From Dyella lutea (lineage in GTDB: Bacteria > Pseudomonadota > Gammaproteobacteria > Xanthomonadales > Rhodanobacteraceae), in the NCBI RefSeq assembly GCF_024158035.1, contig NZ_JAMZEK010000002.1, positions 558,001 to 622,000 on the forward strand: a stretch of DNA of 64,000 nt, in the 5' to 3' direction. The first letter of the stretch is position 1. Every line of letters starts with the position of its first letter. Made by a program: the position numbers and the translations under genes. The notes under the pieces were generated by a model. That model was not told where the DNA came from and did no database searches. It was given only the letters and a program-made list of their open reading frames with translations. This document shows positions 38,887 through 47,160 of the stretch, in pieces.

Positions 38887-39452
38887 GACGGAACTCCCAG
38901 CCGGGTTTCCAGCGTCTCGCGCAGTTTCAGGCGCGTGCGGAACAGGTGGCTCTTGATGGTGCCGGCGGCCAGGCCGGTGACCTGCGCGATCTCGGGAATG
39001 CTCAGTTCGTCCAGATGATAAAGCGTGAGCACGGTGCGTGGCAGCGGGGGCAGGGTGTCGATGGCGGCCAGCAGGTGGCCGTGCATCTCCTCGTCGGCGC
39101 AGTCGCTTTCCAGGTCGCGGCCGTCGCCGATCGAGTCCAGCAGCGAGAGGTCGTCGTCCTCGCCCAGCGCGTTGTCGACGATGGCGATGCGCTTGCGCTC
39201 CAGGTGGCGCAGCGCGACGGTGTAGGCGACCCGGCCGATCCACGACTTCAGCGCGCTCTCGTGGCGGTACTGGTGCAGGTGCTGGTGCACCTTGAGGAAG
39301 GTGTCCTGGCACAACTCGCGGGCATCCTCCGGATTGCGCACCATGCGCTGGATGATGTGCCAGCACAGCCCCTGGTACTCGCGCACGAGGCGCGCGAACG
39401 CACCCGGCTTGTTCGCCAGTACGGCATCCACCAGGGCGCGGTCGTCGGTCAT
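38883..39452 (-). CDS. ECF-type RNA polymerase sigma factor
   Basis: The 189-residue sigma-70 family protein has region 2 ('FARLVREYQGLCWHIIQRMV', 'ARELCQDTFLKVHQHLHQYR') and region 4 ('LYHLDELSIPEIAQVTGLAA', 'GTIKSHLFRTRLKLRETL'), so it is an RpoE-like alternative sigma factor. Start ATG 39452 gives MTDDRALVDAVL; in-frame upstream extensions lack support. It is translationally coupled to a membrane protein that is probably its regulator. Its regulon cannot be read from the window. Confidence 0.93.
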   Translation of the reverse strand: MTDDRALVDAVLANKPGAFARLVREYQGLCWHIIQRMVRNPEDARELCQDTFLKVHQHLHQYRHESALKSWIGRVAYTVALRHLERKRIAIVDNALGEDDDLSLLDSIGDGRDLESDCADEEMHGHLLAAIDTLPPLPRTVLTLYHLDELSIPEIAQVTGLAAGTIKSHLFRTRLKLRETLETRLGVPS

Positions 39453-39612
39453 CGGGTGCGAGCTTCCATCGGGGCACAGATACGCGCATGTGCCGGACGG
39501 TTGCATCGGTGTGGGATGACTTTTGGGAGGGGCTTTTTGCGGGACGAGGCTGTTGTCCTTGGACGCTTCGGCGTGCGCCTCGCCTGAGAGCTTGCGACGC
39601 CGCCCCTTTTTG

Positions 39613-39724
39613 GACGTCATTCCCGCGAAAGCGGGAATCCACTTTGATCCTATGGAGGGGGCAACATGGATGACCGGCATACGCCGTTGAAAGGCTCCTC
39701 CCGCTTTCGCGGGAATGAGGTCGG
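39613..39724. repeat. Second inverted pair of REP-like repeats
   Basis: The left arm (39613-39641) contains the hairpin TTCCCGC-GAAA-GCGGGAA preceded by GACGTCA. The right arm (about 39696-39724) is its inverted relative with CCCGC-TTTC-GCGGG. The arms are about 55 bases apart. The core agrees with the element at 19547-19633. The remaining intergenic sequence 39453-39870 between the divergent sigma-factor and membrane-protein genes shows no gene. Confidence 0.85.
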
Positions 39725-39870
39725 TATACAGGAGGCTATCTGGCGAGGGGCCAGGACCCGCGCCGGAGCCCATCCATGCGAGCCTTGGGGCAGGCCGCGA
39801 GTCCGGATGCAACCGCCGTCGCGGTGCCCGTATCTATGGCCCCGTCACCCAACCACCGCTGGAGCACCCC

Positions 39871-40197
39871 ATGATCGACGGCAACCTGATCCCCATTGTC
39901 CTGTTCCTCTGCATCACCTACGCCATCAAGTCGGTCATCGATGCGCGCTTTCGCCAGAAGATGGTCGGCGTGGGCGGCTCGGAGGAGCTGATCCGCTCGA
40001 TCCTGCAGGGCGAGGAGGTGCGCCGCCGTCACGCCTCGCTGCGCTGGGGCATCATCCTGCTGGCGCTGGCCGGCGGCTTCGCCCTGATCCAGCAGTCCGA
40101 CTGGCATGAGCTGACCCCCGGCATGATCGCCGTGCTGGCCGGCGCCACGGGCCTGGGCAACCTGGTGTACTTCGCGATCGCCCGCAAGCTGAACTGA
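39871..40197 (+). CDS. Small inner-membrane protein, possibly DUF6249-like
   Basis: The 108-residue protein has three hydrophobic segments ('LIPIVLFLCITYAIKSVI', 'WGIILLALAGGFALIQ', 'MIAVLAGATGLGNLVYFAIA') and an amphipathic basic loop between the first two. It begins MIDGNLIPIVLF with GGAG upstream. It is divergent from the ECF sigma operon, and proteins of this kind often accompany such sigma factors, so it may belong to the same regulon (inference). Confidence 0.8.
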   Translation: MIDGNLIPIVLFLCITYAIKSVIDARFRQKMVGVGGSEELIRSILQGEEVRRRHASLRWGIILLALAGGFALIQQSDWHELTPGMIAVLAGATGLGNLVYFAIARKLN

Positions 40198-40349
40198 TCG
40201 CCCCGCCCGCGGCCGCGTCCTGCGGCCTGAGGGCACCCGCGCCGGCGCACGCTCCGCCGCCGGCGCCGCTCCTCCCCCTGTCCCTGCGCATCGAGTGCCG
40301 CGTGAACGCGGCGCCGCGGAGCCGTGCGCGCCCGTCGTGGAGAATCCCC

Positions 40350-40688
40350 ATGTCCAAGACCCTGATCGCCCTGCTCGTCGCCCTGCCGTTCGCGGCACCG
40401 GCCGCCGCCACCCAGTACCTGCGCGTGGTCAATGCGGCTGCTTCGCCCATCGTCGCGGTGGAAGCCGCGCCGGTCGGCTCCTCCGAATGGGCCCAGCTGA
40501 CGCTGGCCGACCGCCCGCTGGCGCAGGGGCACCAGTTGGGCGTGGCTGTGCACGGCGTGTACCGCTGCCGCTACGACGTTCACGTGATCCACGCCGACGG
40601 CAGCGAGACGTTGTCGCGCGGTTTCAACCTGTGCCGTCACCTGCGTTCCGGCCCGCCGACCCTGACCGCCCGCGTGGACGAGGCCTGA
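40350..40688 (+). CDS. Small exported protein of unknown function
   Basis: The 112-residue product has a clear signal peptide (MSKTLIALLVALPFAAPAAA). The mature part of about 92 residues, starting near TQYLRVVNAAAS, is beta-rich and has two cysteines ('YRCRYDV' and 'NLCRHL') that could form a disulfide. GTGGAGA precedes the ATG. I do not recognise the family. A perfect GC-rich hairpin follows the stop. Confidence 0.75.
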   Translation: MSKTLIALLVALPFAAPAAATQYLRVVNAAASPIVAVEAAPVGSSEWAQLTLADRPLAQGHQLGVAVHGVYRCRYDVHVIHADGSETLSRGFNLCRHLRSGPPTLTARVDEA

Positions 40689-40696
40689 GCCTCTTC

Positions 40697-40727
40697 CGCC
40701 ACGCCGCGGCTTGTCCGCGGCGTGGCG
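40697..40727. terminator. Perfect GC-rich hairpin after exported-protein gene
   Basis: A 13-base perfect stem CGCCACGCCGCGG/CCGCGGCGTGGCG with a five-base loop lies eight bases after the stop codon. There is no T-tract, so it may stabilise the 3' end or work as a weak terminator. Confidence 0.55.
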
Positions 40728-40863
40728 ACGCAGGTCCGCCCATGCGGGCCGCGCTGGCAGCGGCGACACCTTGCGCGAAGCCGCCCCCGGGACTCCGGGG
40801 CGGGTCGCTACCGGGCCGCATCGCAGCATGCGGCCCGGGACGGGGCCGGATTATGATCGGCGG

Positions 40864-41418
40864 ATGATCACGCGCTCTTTCCCCGTCCCCACCTTTCGTG
40901 CCGCCACCGCGGCAGATATCCCGGCCGTGGTGGCCCTGGTCGAATCGGCCTATCGCGGCGAGTCCGGCCGGCGTGGCTGGACCACCGAATCGAACCTGCT
41001 CGACGGCCAGCGCACCGATGCGCAGGACGTCGGCGAGGCGATCGGCCGTGCGGACAGCCTGGTGCTGCTGGCCGAGCTCGATGGCGTGCTGGTGTCGTGC
41101 TGCCATCTGGAGAAGCAGGACGGTGCGGCCTACTTCGGCATGTTCGCGGTCGATCCCGCGCGGCAGACCGGCGGCATCGGCAAGCAGGTGATCGCCGAGG
41201 CCGAACGCGTGGCGCGCGAGCGCTGGGGCGTGGACCGCATGCGCATGACGGTGATCGTGCAGCGCGAGGAGCTGATCGCCTTCTACGAGCGCCGCGGCTA
41301 CGTGCGCACCGGCCAGAGCAAGCCGTTCCCGTACGGCGACGAGCGCTTCGGCATCCCGCGCCGCGACGACCTGCGCTTCGAGGTGCTGGAAAAGCCGCTG
41401 GCCGGGGTGGCCGCATGA
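40864..41418 (+). CDS. GNAT-family N-acetyltransferase
   Basis: The 184-residue protein has the GNAT fold with the acetyl-CoA loop 'VDPARQTGGIGKQVIAEAE' at about 98-116 and a C-terminal 'ELIAFYERRGYVRTGQ'. The acceptor is unknown. It overlaps the following Rieske ferredoxin gene by four bases. From general knowledge of Xanthomonas-type genomes this GNAT-Rieske pair often follows sufS; here it is 21 kb away. Confidence 0.9.
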   Translation: MITRSFPVPTFRAATAADIPAVVALVESAYRGESGRRGWTTESNLLDGQRTDAQDVGEAIGRADSLVLLAELDGVLVSCCHLEKQDGAAYFGMFAVDPARQTGGIGKQVIAEAERVARERWGVDRMRMTVIVQREELIAFYERRGYVRTGQSKPFPYGDERFGIPRRDDLRFEVLEKPLAGVAA

Positions 41419-41738
41419 GCGGCCCGGCGGGCTGGGTGAAGGTGGGCACCCGCAGCGAGATCCTTCCCGGCGAGTTCCGCATCGCCTGGGACGGCGACAC
41501 CGCGATCGCGGTCTACAACATCGACGGCGACCTCTACGCCATCGAGGACGTGTGCACCCACGACGGCGCCGAGCTGGCCGGTGGCGAGGTGCATGGTTTC
41601 GAGGTGGAATGCGTGCGCCACGGCGCGCGCTTCGACCTGCGTACCGGCGCGGTGACCTGCCCGCCGGCCTACGAGCCGGTCGCCACCTTCCCGGTGCGCG
41701 AGGAGGACGGCTTCATCTGGACGCGCGACGACCGCTGA
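41415..41738 (+). CDS. Rieske-type [2Fe-2S] ferredoxin
   Basis: The 107-residue protein has the Rieske cluster motif CxH...CxxH: Cys 47 and His 49 in 'DVCTHDG' and Cys 66 and His 69 in 'ECVRHGARFD'. It resembles ferredoxin subunits of non-heme iron oxygenases but no oxygenase gene is nearby, so its electron partner is unknown. Its start overlaps the GNAT stop. A tie to iron-sulfur metabolism is plausible from its usual place beside suf genes. Confidence 0.93.
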   Translation: MSGPAGWVKVGTRSEILPGEFRIAWDGDTAIAVYNIDGDLYAIEDVCTHDGAELAGGEVHGFEVECVRHGARFDLRTGAVTCPPAYEPVATFPVREEDGFIWTRDDR

Positions 41739-41783
41739 TCGCGGGCGGCGGGAGCCGCGTCCTTGGAGGGGAAAGGGGCATTC

Positions 41784-42584
41784 ATGGGGAACAGGGAGGC
41801 ACCGCGGGGGCGGGCCGTTATCGCGTTCGCGGTGTTGTTCGTGCTGTACCAGTCGGCCGAGGGGATCGGCCAGCGGCTGCTGCACAGTTTTCCGCTGCAG
41901 GCGGCGCTGATGATCACCTGCGTGCTGGCGGCCTGGCCGCTGTCGCGCTGGCTGGGCTGGCGCGGTTACGGCGCCTATGCACTGGACCGGCGCTCCTCGT
42001 CGGCGGCATGGCTGGCATTCGGGCTGGTGGTGGCGCTGATCGCCAACGCGCTGGCGATCCTGGTCGGTGAGCGGCTCGGCATCTATGCGCCGACCGGACC
42101 GGCGCTGTCCGCGGCCGGTTTCCATGCGCTGCTCGCCGCCTTGCCGGTGCTGGCGCTGTCCACGTTCGTGCCGTCGCTTGCCGAGGACATCCTGACGCGC
42201 GGCTTCTGGTACCGCGCGGCCGGCATCACCTGGCCCCGAGGCGTCGTCTTCGTCGTGTTTTCGGCCGGCTATTTCTTGCTCAACCACCTGTACCGGCTGG
42301 AGCGGGGGCCGAACGAGTGGCTGATGATCTTCTGCATGGGCGTCGCCTACGCCACCGCGCTGTGCCGTGCCGGCACGCTGTGGGCCGCGGTCGGCCTGCA
42401 CTGGGGCTGGAACCTGGCCAACGGCGTGCTCGATCCGCTGTTGCCGGCGGACACGGTCGATGTGGCCGGCAGCCGCTGGCTGATCGCCGGCGTGCATCTG
42501 CTGGTCGCGTTGCTGGTGGTGGCGGTGCCGCCGCCGTCACGGGTGGTAGATGAAGGCCAGCGATTGCGTCCACTGCGTGGCTGA
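41784..42584 (+). CDS. CPBP-family intramembrane metalloprotease
   Basis: The 266-residue polytopic membrane protein has the three CPBP (CAAX-protease-like) motifs. These are an acidic motif 'SLAEDILTRGFWYR' (ED in place of the usual EE), 'LLNHLYRL' and 'VGLHWGWNLANG'. It has about eight hydrophobic segments. Substrates of bacterial members are largely unknown; some protect against bacteriocins. ATG 41784 is preceded by AAAGGGG. Its last 48 bases overlap the convergent MipA-like gene. Confidence 0.88.
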   Translation: MGNREAPRGRAVIAFAVLFVLYQSAEGIGQRLLHSFPLQAALMITCVLAAWPLSRWLGWRGYGAYALDRRSSSAAWLAFGLVVALIANALAILVGERLGIYAPTGPALSAAGFHALLAALPVLALSTFVPSLAEDILTRGFWYRAAGITWPRGVVFVVFSAGYFLLNHLYRLERGPNEWLMIFCMGVAYATALCRAGTLWAAVGLHWGWNLANGVLDPLLPADTVDVAGSRWLIAGVHLLVALLVVAVPPPSRVVDEGQRLRPLRG

Positions 42585-43307
42585 CCCGAAGCGGCTCACC
42601 AGCGGGCTGTTTGCCGCGCCGCCGAGCAGGCGTCCGTAGACCACCGAGAGCGCCAGGCCGGTGTGCTTGCTGGTCGGCAGATACAGGTCGTACTCCAGCG
42701 AGGCCATTTCGCTGCCACCGCCAGGGCGCCAGGCGCGAACGCCGAGCGCGCTGGCGGAGGCCTGTCCGATGCCGAAGAAACGGTTCATCGCGGCGCCGTT
42801 CATCAGCGACCAGCGCACGCTCGCCGCCTGCTCCAGCGGGCCGATCGACGGCAGGTCGGTGTCGGCGTACAGGTTGAGGTAGGCGCCGGCGCCGGCGGTG
42901 TCGTGGCTGAGGTTGGTCCCCACATCCACGGATTTGTTCAGCTGCCACTCGAGGTAGCCGCCGGCATTCAGGCGGGGCGCCAGGCTGGGCACCTTGCCGC
43001 CGAGCGGACCCAGGTCGGTGCGTTCGCGGCCCCACTGGTAGCTGCCGTAGAAGCCGCCGCGCAGCGCGGGGCCGTGCAGCAGCTCCACCTCCAGCCCGTC
43101 CAGCGTGGACAGGCTGCCGATCCCGGGCAGTTCGACATCGATGTACGGCACCGGATCCTCGCGCTGGTGCCGCGAACCGGGCCAGGCAGGCATGCGCTGC
43201 ATTCCCACGCCTACCGCAACCACGGTACTCTCGCTGGCCCTGGCGGCAAGCGGAAGCATCGTGAGTGTCAGGGAGATGGACAGGATGAGTCGGGCGCTCG
43301 ATGGCAT
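42537..43307 (-). CDS. MipA/OmpV-family outer membrane protein
   Basis: The 256-residue protein has a signal peptide (cleavage near ARASE) and a beta-barrel-type sequence ending in 'SLAFIYHP'. MipA/OmpV features include 'YIDVELPG', 'GGYLEWQLNKSVDVGTNL' and 'SVVYGRLLGGAANSPLVSR'. Relatives scaffold murein enzymes or form outer-membrane channels. It diverges from the HAD phosphatase gene and overlaps the protease gene tail to tail. Confidence 0.85.
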   Translation of the reverse strand: MPSSARLILSISLTLTMLPLAARASESTVVAVGVGMQRMPAWPGSRHQREDPVPYIDVELPGIGSLSTLDGLEVELLHGPALRGGFYGSYQWGRERTDLGPLGGKVPSLAPRLNAGGYLEWQLNKSVDVGTNLSHDTAGAGAYLNLYADTDLPSIGPLEQAASVRWSLMNGAAMNRFFGIGQASASALGVRAWRPGGGSEMASLEYDLYLPTSKHTGLALSVVYGRLLGGAANSPLVSRFGSATQWTQSLAFIYHP

Positions 43308-43443
43308 GGGCGTCGTGGGGTTTCGGGCAGGGATCCGGTTTTCCGGTCAACGCGCGAGGCGCGCCAGCGATGACATCCGGGCCATCGCAAGAATCGCAAG
43401 AAAGGGAAAGGACGGGGAAAGACTGCCTGCCTAGCCTTTCACC

Positions 43444-44169
43444 ATGCCTACGAACGTGAAGACGCCTGTGCCTGTTTCCGGTTGGACCATCCTGTGTGAC
43501 TTCGACGGCACCATTTCCGTCGAGGACGTGATCGACTCGCTGCTCGACCGCTACGGCCGCCCCGGCTGGGAAGCGCTGGAGCAGGACTGGCGTGCCGGTC
43601 GCATCGGCTCGCGCGAATGCATGAGCGGGCAGGTCGCCCTGCTCGACATGACGCGCGAGCAGCTCGACACCCATCTGTCTCACCTGTGGATCGACCACGC
43701 CTTCCCCGGCTTCGTGGCCAAGGCGCGCGAACTGGGCGTGCCGATCCGCGTGGTCAGCGACGGCCTGGACTACGCGATCCACAAGATCCTCGGCCGCTAC
43801 GGCCTCGACGACCTGCCGCTGGCCGCCAACCACCTGGCGCCGGGCACGCCGCCGCAGCGCTGGCAGCTCACCTCGCCGTTCCAGGCCGAGGGTTGCCGCA
43901 GCGGTACCTGCAAGTGCGCCTGCGTGGCGCAGGCCCGCGCCTCCGGCACCACCCGTACCCTGCTGATCGGCGACGGCGCCTCGGATTTCTGCGCCGCCGA
44001 CCGCGTCGACTTCGTGTTCGCCAAGCATCGCCTGATCGAGCATTGCCGGGCCGCCGGCATCCCCTACGTGCCGATCACCGGCTTCGAGGACGCGCTCGAC
44101 TTCCTGCCCCGCCTGCTCGACGGCAGCCTGCTCGCCGAGGCGACGCAGGACGCCGTGGCTACCCCCTGA
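43444..44169 (+). CDS. MtnX-like HAD-IB phosphatase
   Basis: The 241-residue protein has the HAD motifs 'LCDFDGTIS' (nucleophile Asp at about 19), 'VVSDGLD' and 'LLIGDGASDFCAA', placing it with MtnX/phosphoserine-phosphatase-like enzymes. A cysteine cluster 'CRSGTCKCACVAQ' at about 152-164 is unusual for a HAD enzyme and could bind metal. It opens a run of six plus-strand genes with very short gaps, so its substrate is probably an intermediate of that pathway rather than of methionine salvage. Confidence 0.87.
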   Translation: MPTNVKTPVPVSGWTILCDFDGTISVEDVIDSLLDRYGRPGWEALEQDWRAGRIGSRECMSGQVALLDMTREQLDTHLSHLWIDHAFPGFVAKARELGVPIRVVSDGLDYAIHKILGRYGLDDLPLAANHLAPGTPPQRWQLTSPFQAEGCRSGTCKCACVAQARASGTTRTLLIGDGASDFCAADRVDFVFAKHRLIEHCRAAGIPYVPITGFEDALDFLPRLLDGSLLAEATQDAVATP

Positions 44170-44195
44170 TCCCTACTTCTTTTTCCGGTAATTTC

Positions 44196-45602
44196 ATGAA
44201 CGCTTTCGACAAGAACACCGGCCTGGTGATCGACGACGCGCAGCTGCTCGCCGACGAGGCCAAGTACAGCTCCTTCGGCGACACCGTCCACTACGTGGAC
44301 CCGCCGAAGATCTTCCGTACCTGCAACGGCAGCTACATGTACGACACGGCAGGCACGCCGTTCCTGGACCTGCAGATGTGGTACTCGGCGGTCAACTTCG
44401 GTTACGCCAACCAGCGCCTCAACAACGTGCTGAAGAACCAGATCGACCTGCTGCCGCAGGTGGCCAGCCAGTACCTGCACCAGACCCGCATCGAGCTGGC
44501 CAAGACCATCGCGCTCGATGCGAAGAAGAAGTTCGGCCTCGACGGCCGCGTGCACTTCAACGTGGGCGGCGCGCAGGCGATCGAGGATTCGCTCAAGCTG
44601 GTGCGCAACTTCAAGAACGGCAAGAGCCTGATGTTCGCCTTCGAGGGCGGCTATCACGGCCGCACCCTGGGCGCCTCGTCGATCACCTCCAGCTACCGCT
44701 ACCGCCGCCGCTTCGGCCACTTCGGCGAGCGCGCGATGTTCCTGCCGTTCCCGTACCCGTTCCGACGCCCGAAGGGCATGACCGCGGAAGAGTATTCGGA
44801 GAACTGCGTGAACCAGTTCGCCCGCCTGTTCGAGACCGAATACAACGGCGTGTGGGACCCGAAGACTGGCCAGTGCGAGTACGCCGCGTTCTACGTCGAG
44901 CCGATCCAGGGCACCGGCGGCTACGTCGTCCCGCCGATGGGCTTCTTCAAGGGCCTGAAGAAGGTGCTCGACCAGTACGGCATCCTGATGGTGGTCGACG
45001 AGATCCAGATGGGTTTCTGGCGCACCGGCAAGCTGTGGTCGATCGAGCACTTCGGCGTGGTGCCGGATGCGGTGGTCTTCGGCAAGGCGCTGACCAACGG
45101 CCTGAACCCGCTCTCCGGCCTGTGGGCGCGCGAGGAGATGATCAACCCGACCATCTTCCCGCCGGGCTCCACCCACTCCACCTTCAACTCCAATCCGCTG
45201 GGCACCTCGCTGGGCCTGGAGGTGATGAAGATGGGCTACGAGCTGGACTACGAGACCTCCGTACCGAAGAAGGGCGCGCACTTCCTGGAGGGCCTGAAGG
45301 ACCTGCAGAAGAAGCACAAGGAGATCGGCGACGTCGACGGCCTGGGCCTGGCGCTGCGCGCCGAGATCTGCACCGACGACGGCTTCACCCCGAACAAGGC
45401 GCTGCTCGACCGCATGGTCGACATCGGCCTGGCCGGCGACCTGGAGCACAACGGCAAGAAGATCGGACTCGTGCTCGACGTCGGCGGCTGGTACAAGAAC
45501 GTCATCACCTTCGCCCCCTCGCTGGAAATCACCCACGAGGAGATCGACCTGGCCATCGCACTGCTGGATCAGCTGATCACCAAGGCGAAGCGTTCGATGT
45601 AA
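44196..45602 (+). CDS. Class III (PLP-dependent) aminotransferase
   Basis: The 468-residue enzyme is a fold-type I class III transaminase, related to 4-aminobutyrate and lysine-6 aminotransferases. It shows 'HFNVGGAQAIEDSLKL', 'FEGGYHGRTLGASS', 'MVVDEIQMGF' and the PLP lysine in 'VVFGKALTNGLNPL' (about 297). It lies directly before an acyl carrier protein and a ketoacyl synthase. A substrate bound to carrier protein, such as a beta-ketoacyl thioester, is therefore worth considering, though a free keto acid or amine is also possible. Confidence 0.92.
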   Translation: MNAFDKNTGLVIDDAQLLADEAKYSSFGDTVHYVDPPKIFRTCNGSYMYDTAGTPFLDLQMWYSAVNFGYANQRLNNVLKNQIDLLPQVASQYLHQTRIELAKTIALDAKKKFGLDGRVHFNVGGAQAIEDSLKLVRNFKNGKSLMFAFEGGYHGRTLGASSITSSYRYRRRFGHFGERAMFLPFPYPFRRPKGMTAEEYSENCVNQFARLFETEYNGVWDPKTGQCEYAAFYVEPIQGTGGYVVPPMGFFKGLKKVLDQYGILMVVDEIQMGFWRTGKLWSIEHFGVVPDAVVFGKALTNGLNPLSGLWAREEMINPTIFPPGSTHSTFNSNPLGTSLGLEVMKMGYELDYETSVPKKGAHFLEGLKDLQKKHKEIGDVDGLGLALRAEICTDDGFTPNKALLDRMVDIGLAGDLEHNGKKIGLVLDVGGWYKNVITFAPSLEITHEEIDLAIALLDQLITKAKRSM

Positions 45603-45625
45603 TTCCAACCAGGGACGCTTTCGAC

Positions 45626-45904
45626 ATGACCGAGCCGCAATCCATCGACGCCATCCGCGACCAGGTGTTCGCGATCATCGCCAAGCAGGCGAAGATCGAC
45701 GTGGCCACCATCCGCAACGATTCCACCCTGAAGGACCTGGGCGTGGCGTCGCTGGACGCGATCGAGGTGATCTTCGATATCGAGGAACACTTCGACATCC
45801 ACTTCCCCGACCAGGGCACCAACTTCGACACCGACACGGTGCAGCACCTGATCGATGCCGTGGTGGCCGCCCAGGCTGCCGGCGGGGAAGGCGGCGCGCA
45901 GTGA
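45626..45904 (+). CDS. Acyl carrier protein
   Basis: The 92-residue acidic protein is a stand-alone carrier protein with the phosphopantetheine serine in 'LGVASLDAIEVIFDIEEHF' (about Ser42), where the usual DSL is ASL. It is clearly different from the primary fatty-acid AcpP, whose neighbours fabD/fabG/fabF are absent. Its stop overlaps the GTG start of the ketoacyl synthase (GTGA), so the two are made together and should interact. Confidence 0.93.
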   Translation: MTEPQSIDAIRDQVFAIIAKQAKIDVATIRNDSTLKDLGVASLDAIEVIFDIEEHFDIHFPDQGTNFDTDTVQHLIDAVVAAQAAGGEGGAQ

Positions 45905-47130
45905 CCGAAGTCGACAACCGCGCCATCGCCATCACCGGCATGGGCGCGATCAGCGCCTTCGGTGAAGGTGCCGAGGCCCTGTGGTCCGGGTTGCGCGAGG
46001 GGCAAAGCGGCATACGCCCGCTGCGCCACGAGCGCGCCGCCGACCTGCGCGTGCGCATCGCCGCGCAGGTGCCGGAGAGCTTCGATCCGGCCGCGCATTT
46101 CGGCGAGCGCGCGCTGCCGATGCTCGATCGCGCCTCGCAGTTCGCGCTGTTCGCGGCGAACGAGGCGATCGCCCAGTCCGGCCTGGATTTCGCCGCCGGC
46201 GGTCTCGGTGGCCGCACCGGCGTGGTGGTCGGTACCGGCGTGGGTGGCGAGACCACCCAGGATGAGCAGAGCCGCCGTCTCTACGCGGAAAACGCCACGC
46301 GCCTGCATCCGCTTACCATCGTGCGGCTGATGATCAACGCACCGGCCAGCCAGATCAGCATGGCGCACGGCCTGCGTGGGCCGTCGTTCGCGGTGGCCAG
46401 TGCGTGCGCGTCCACCAATCACGCCATTGCCCAGGCTGCGTTGATGATCCGCGCCGGCCTGATCGACGTCGCCGTGGCCGGCGGTACCGAAGCCTGCCTC
46501 AGCTACGGCGCGTTGCGCGCGTGGGAAGCCATGCGCGTGCTGGCCGACGACACCTGCCGTCCGTTCAGCGCCAATCGCCGCGGCCTGGTGTTGGGTGAGG
46601 GCGCCGGTGTCTTCGTGCTCGAGTCGATGGCCCATGCGCAGGCGCGCGGTGCCAACATCCTCGGCGTGCTGGCCGGCGTGGGCATGAGTGCCGACGCCGG
46701 CGACATCGTGGCCCCCGACCCGGCCGGCAGCGGTTCGGCGATGACCCAGGCGCTGGCCGACGCGGGTCTGGCACCCGAGGACATCGACTACATCAACGCC
46801 CACGGCACCGGCACGCCAGCAAACGACCCCACCGAGACGCGGGCGATCCATGCCGTGTTCGGCGCCCATGCTCCGAAGCTGGCGGTGTCCTCGACCAAGT
46901 CGATGCACGGCCATGCGCTGGGCGCTTCTGGCGCGCTGGAGCTGGTCGCGGTGCTCGGTGCGCTGCGCGACGGCGTGGTGCCGCCGACCGCCAACCTGGA
47001 CATGGCCGATCCGGCCTGCGACCTGGACTATGTGCCCAACCAGCCGCGCCAGCTCAAGGTGCGCGCGGCACTCAGCAACTCCTTTGCGTTCGGCGGCCTC
47101 AACGCCGTGCTGGCGGTGCGCGCCGCCTGA
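45901..47130 (+). CDS. Beta-ketoacyl-ACP synthase (FabF-like, accessory)
   Basis: The 409-residue condensing enzyme has the thiolase-fold triad: Cys in 'SACASTNHAIAQ' (about 169), His in 'NAHGTGTPANDPTE' and His in 'KSMHGHALGASGA'. This Cys-His-His set fits an elongating FabF-type synthase. It begins at GTG within the ACP stop. Being coupled to its own ACP and followed by a transferase, it is likely part of a specialised acyl pathway rather than bulk fatty-acid synthesis. Confidence 0.93.
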   Translation: MTEVDNRAIAITGMGAISAFGEGAEALWSGLREGQSGIRPLRHERAADLRVRIAAQVPESFDPAAHFGERALPMLDRASQFALFAANEAIAQSGLDFAAGGLGGRTGVVVGTGVGGETTQDEQSRRLYAENATRLHPLTIVRLMINAPASQISMAHGLRGPSFAVASACASTNHAIAQAALMIRAGLIDVAVAGGTEACLSYGALRAWEAMRVLADDTCRPFSANRRGLVLGEGAGVFVLESMAHAQARGANILGVLAGVGMSADAGDIVAPDPAGSGSAMTQALADAGLAPEDIDYINAHGTGTPANDPTETRAIHAVFGAHAPKLAVSSTKSMHGHALGASGALELVAVLGALRDGVVPPTANLDMADPACDLDYVPNQPRQLKVRAALSNSFAFGGLNAVLAVRAA

Positions 47131-47160
47131 GGCATCGGGCGCGCACGGTCGACGACGTCC

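Noticed and set aside
40697-40727. Strong rho-independent terminator
   Set aside because: The hairpin is perfect but no T-tract follows, so it is listed only as a hairpin with modest confidence.
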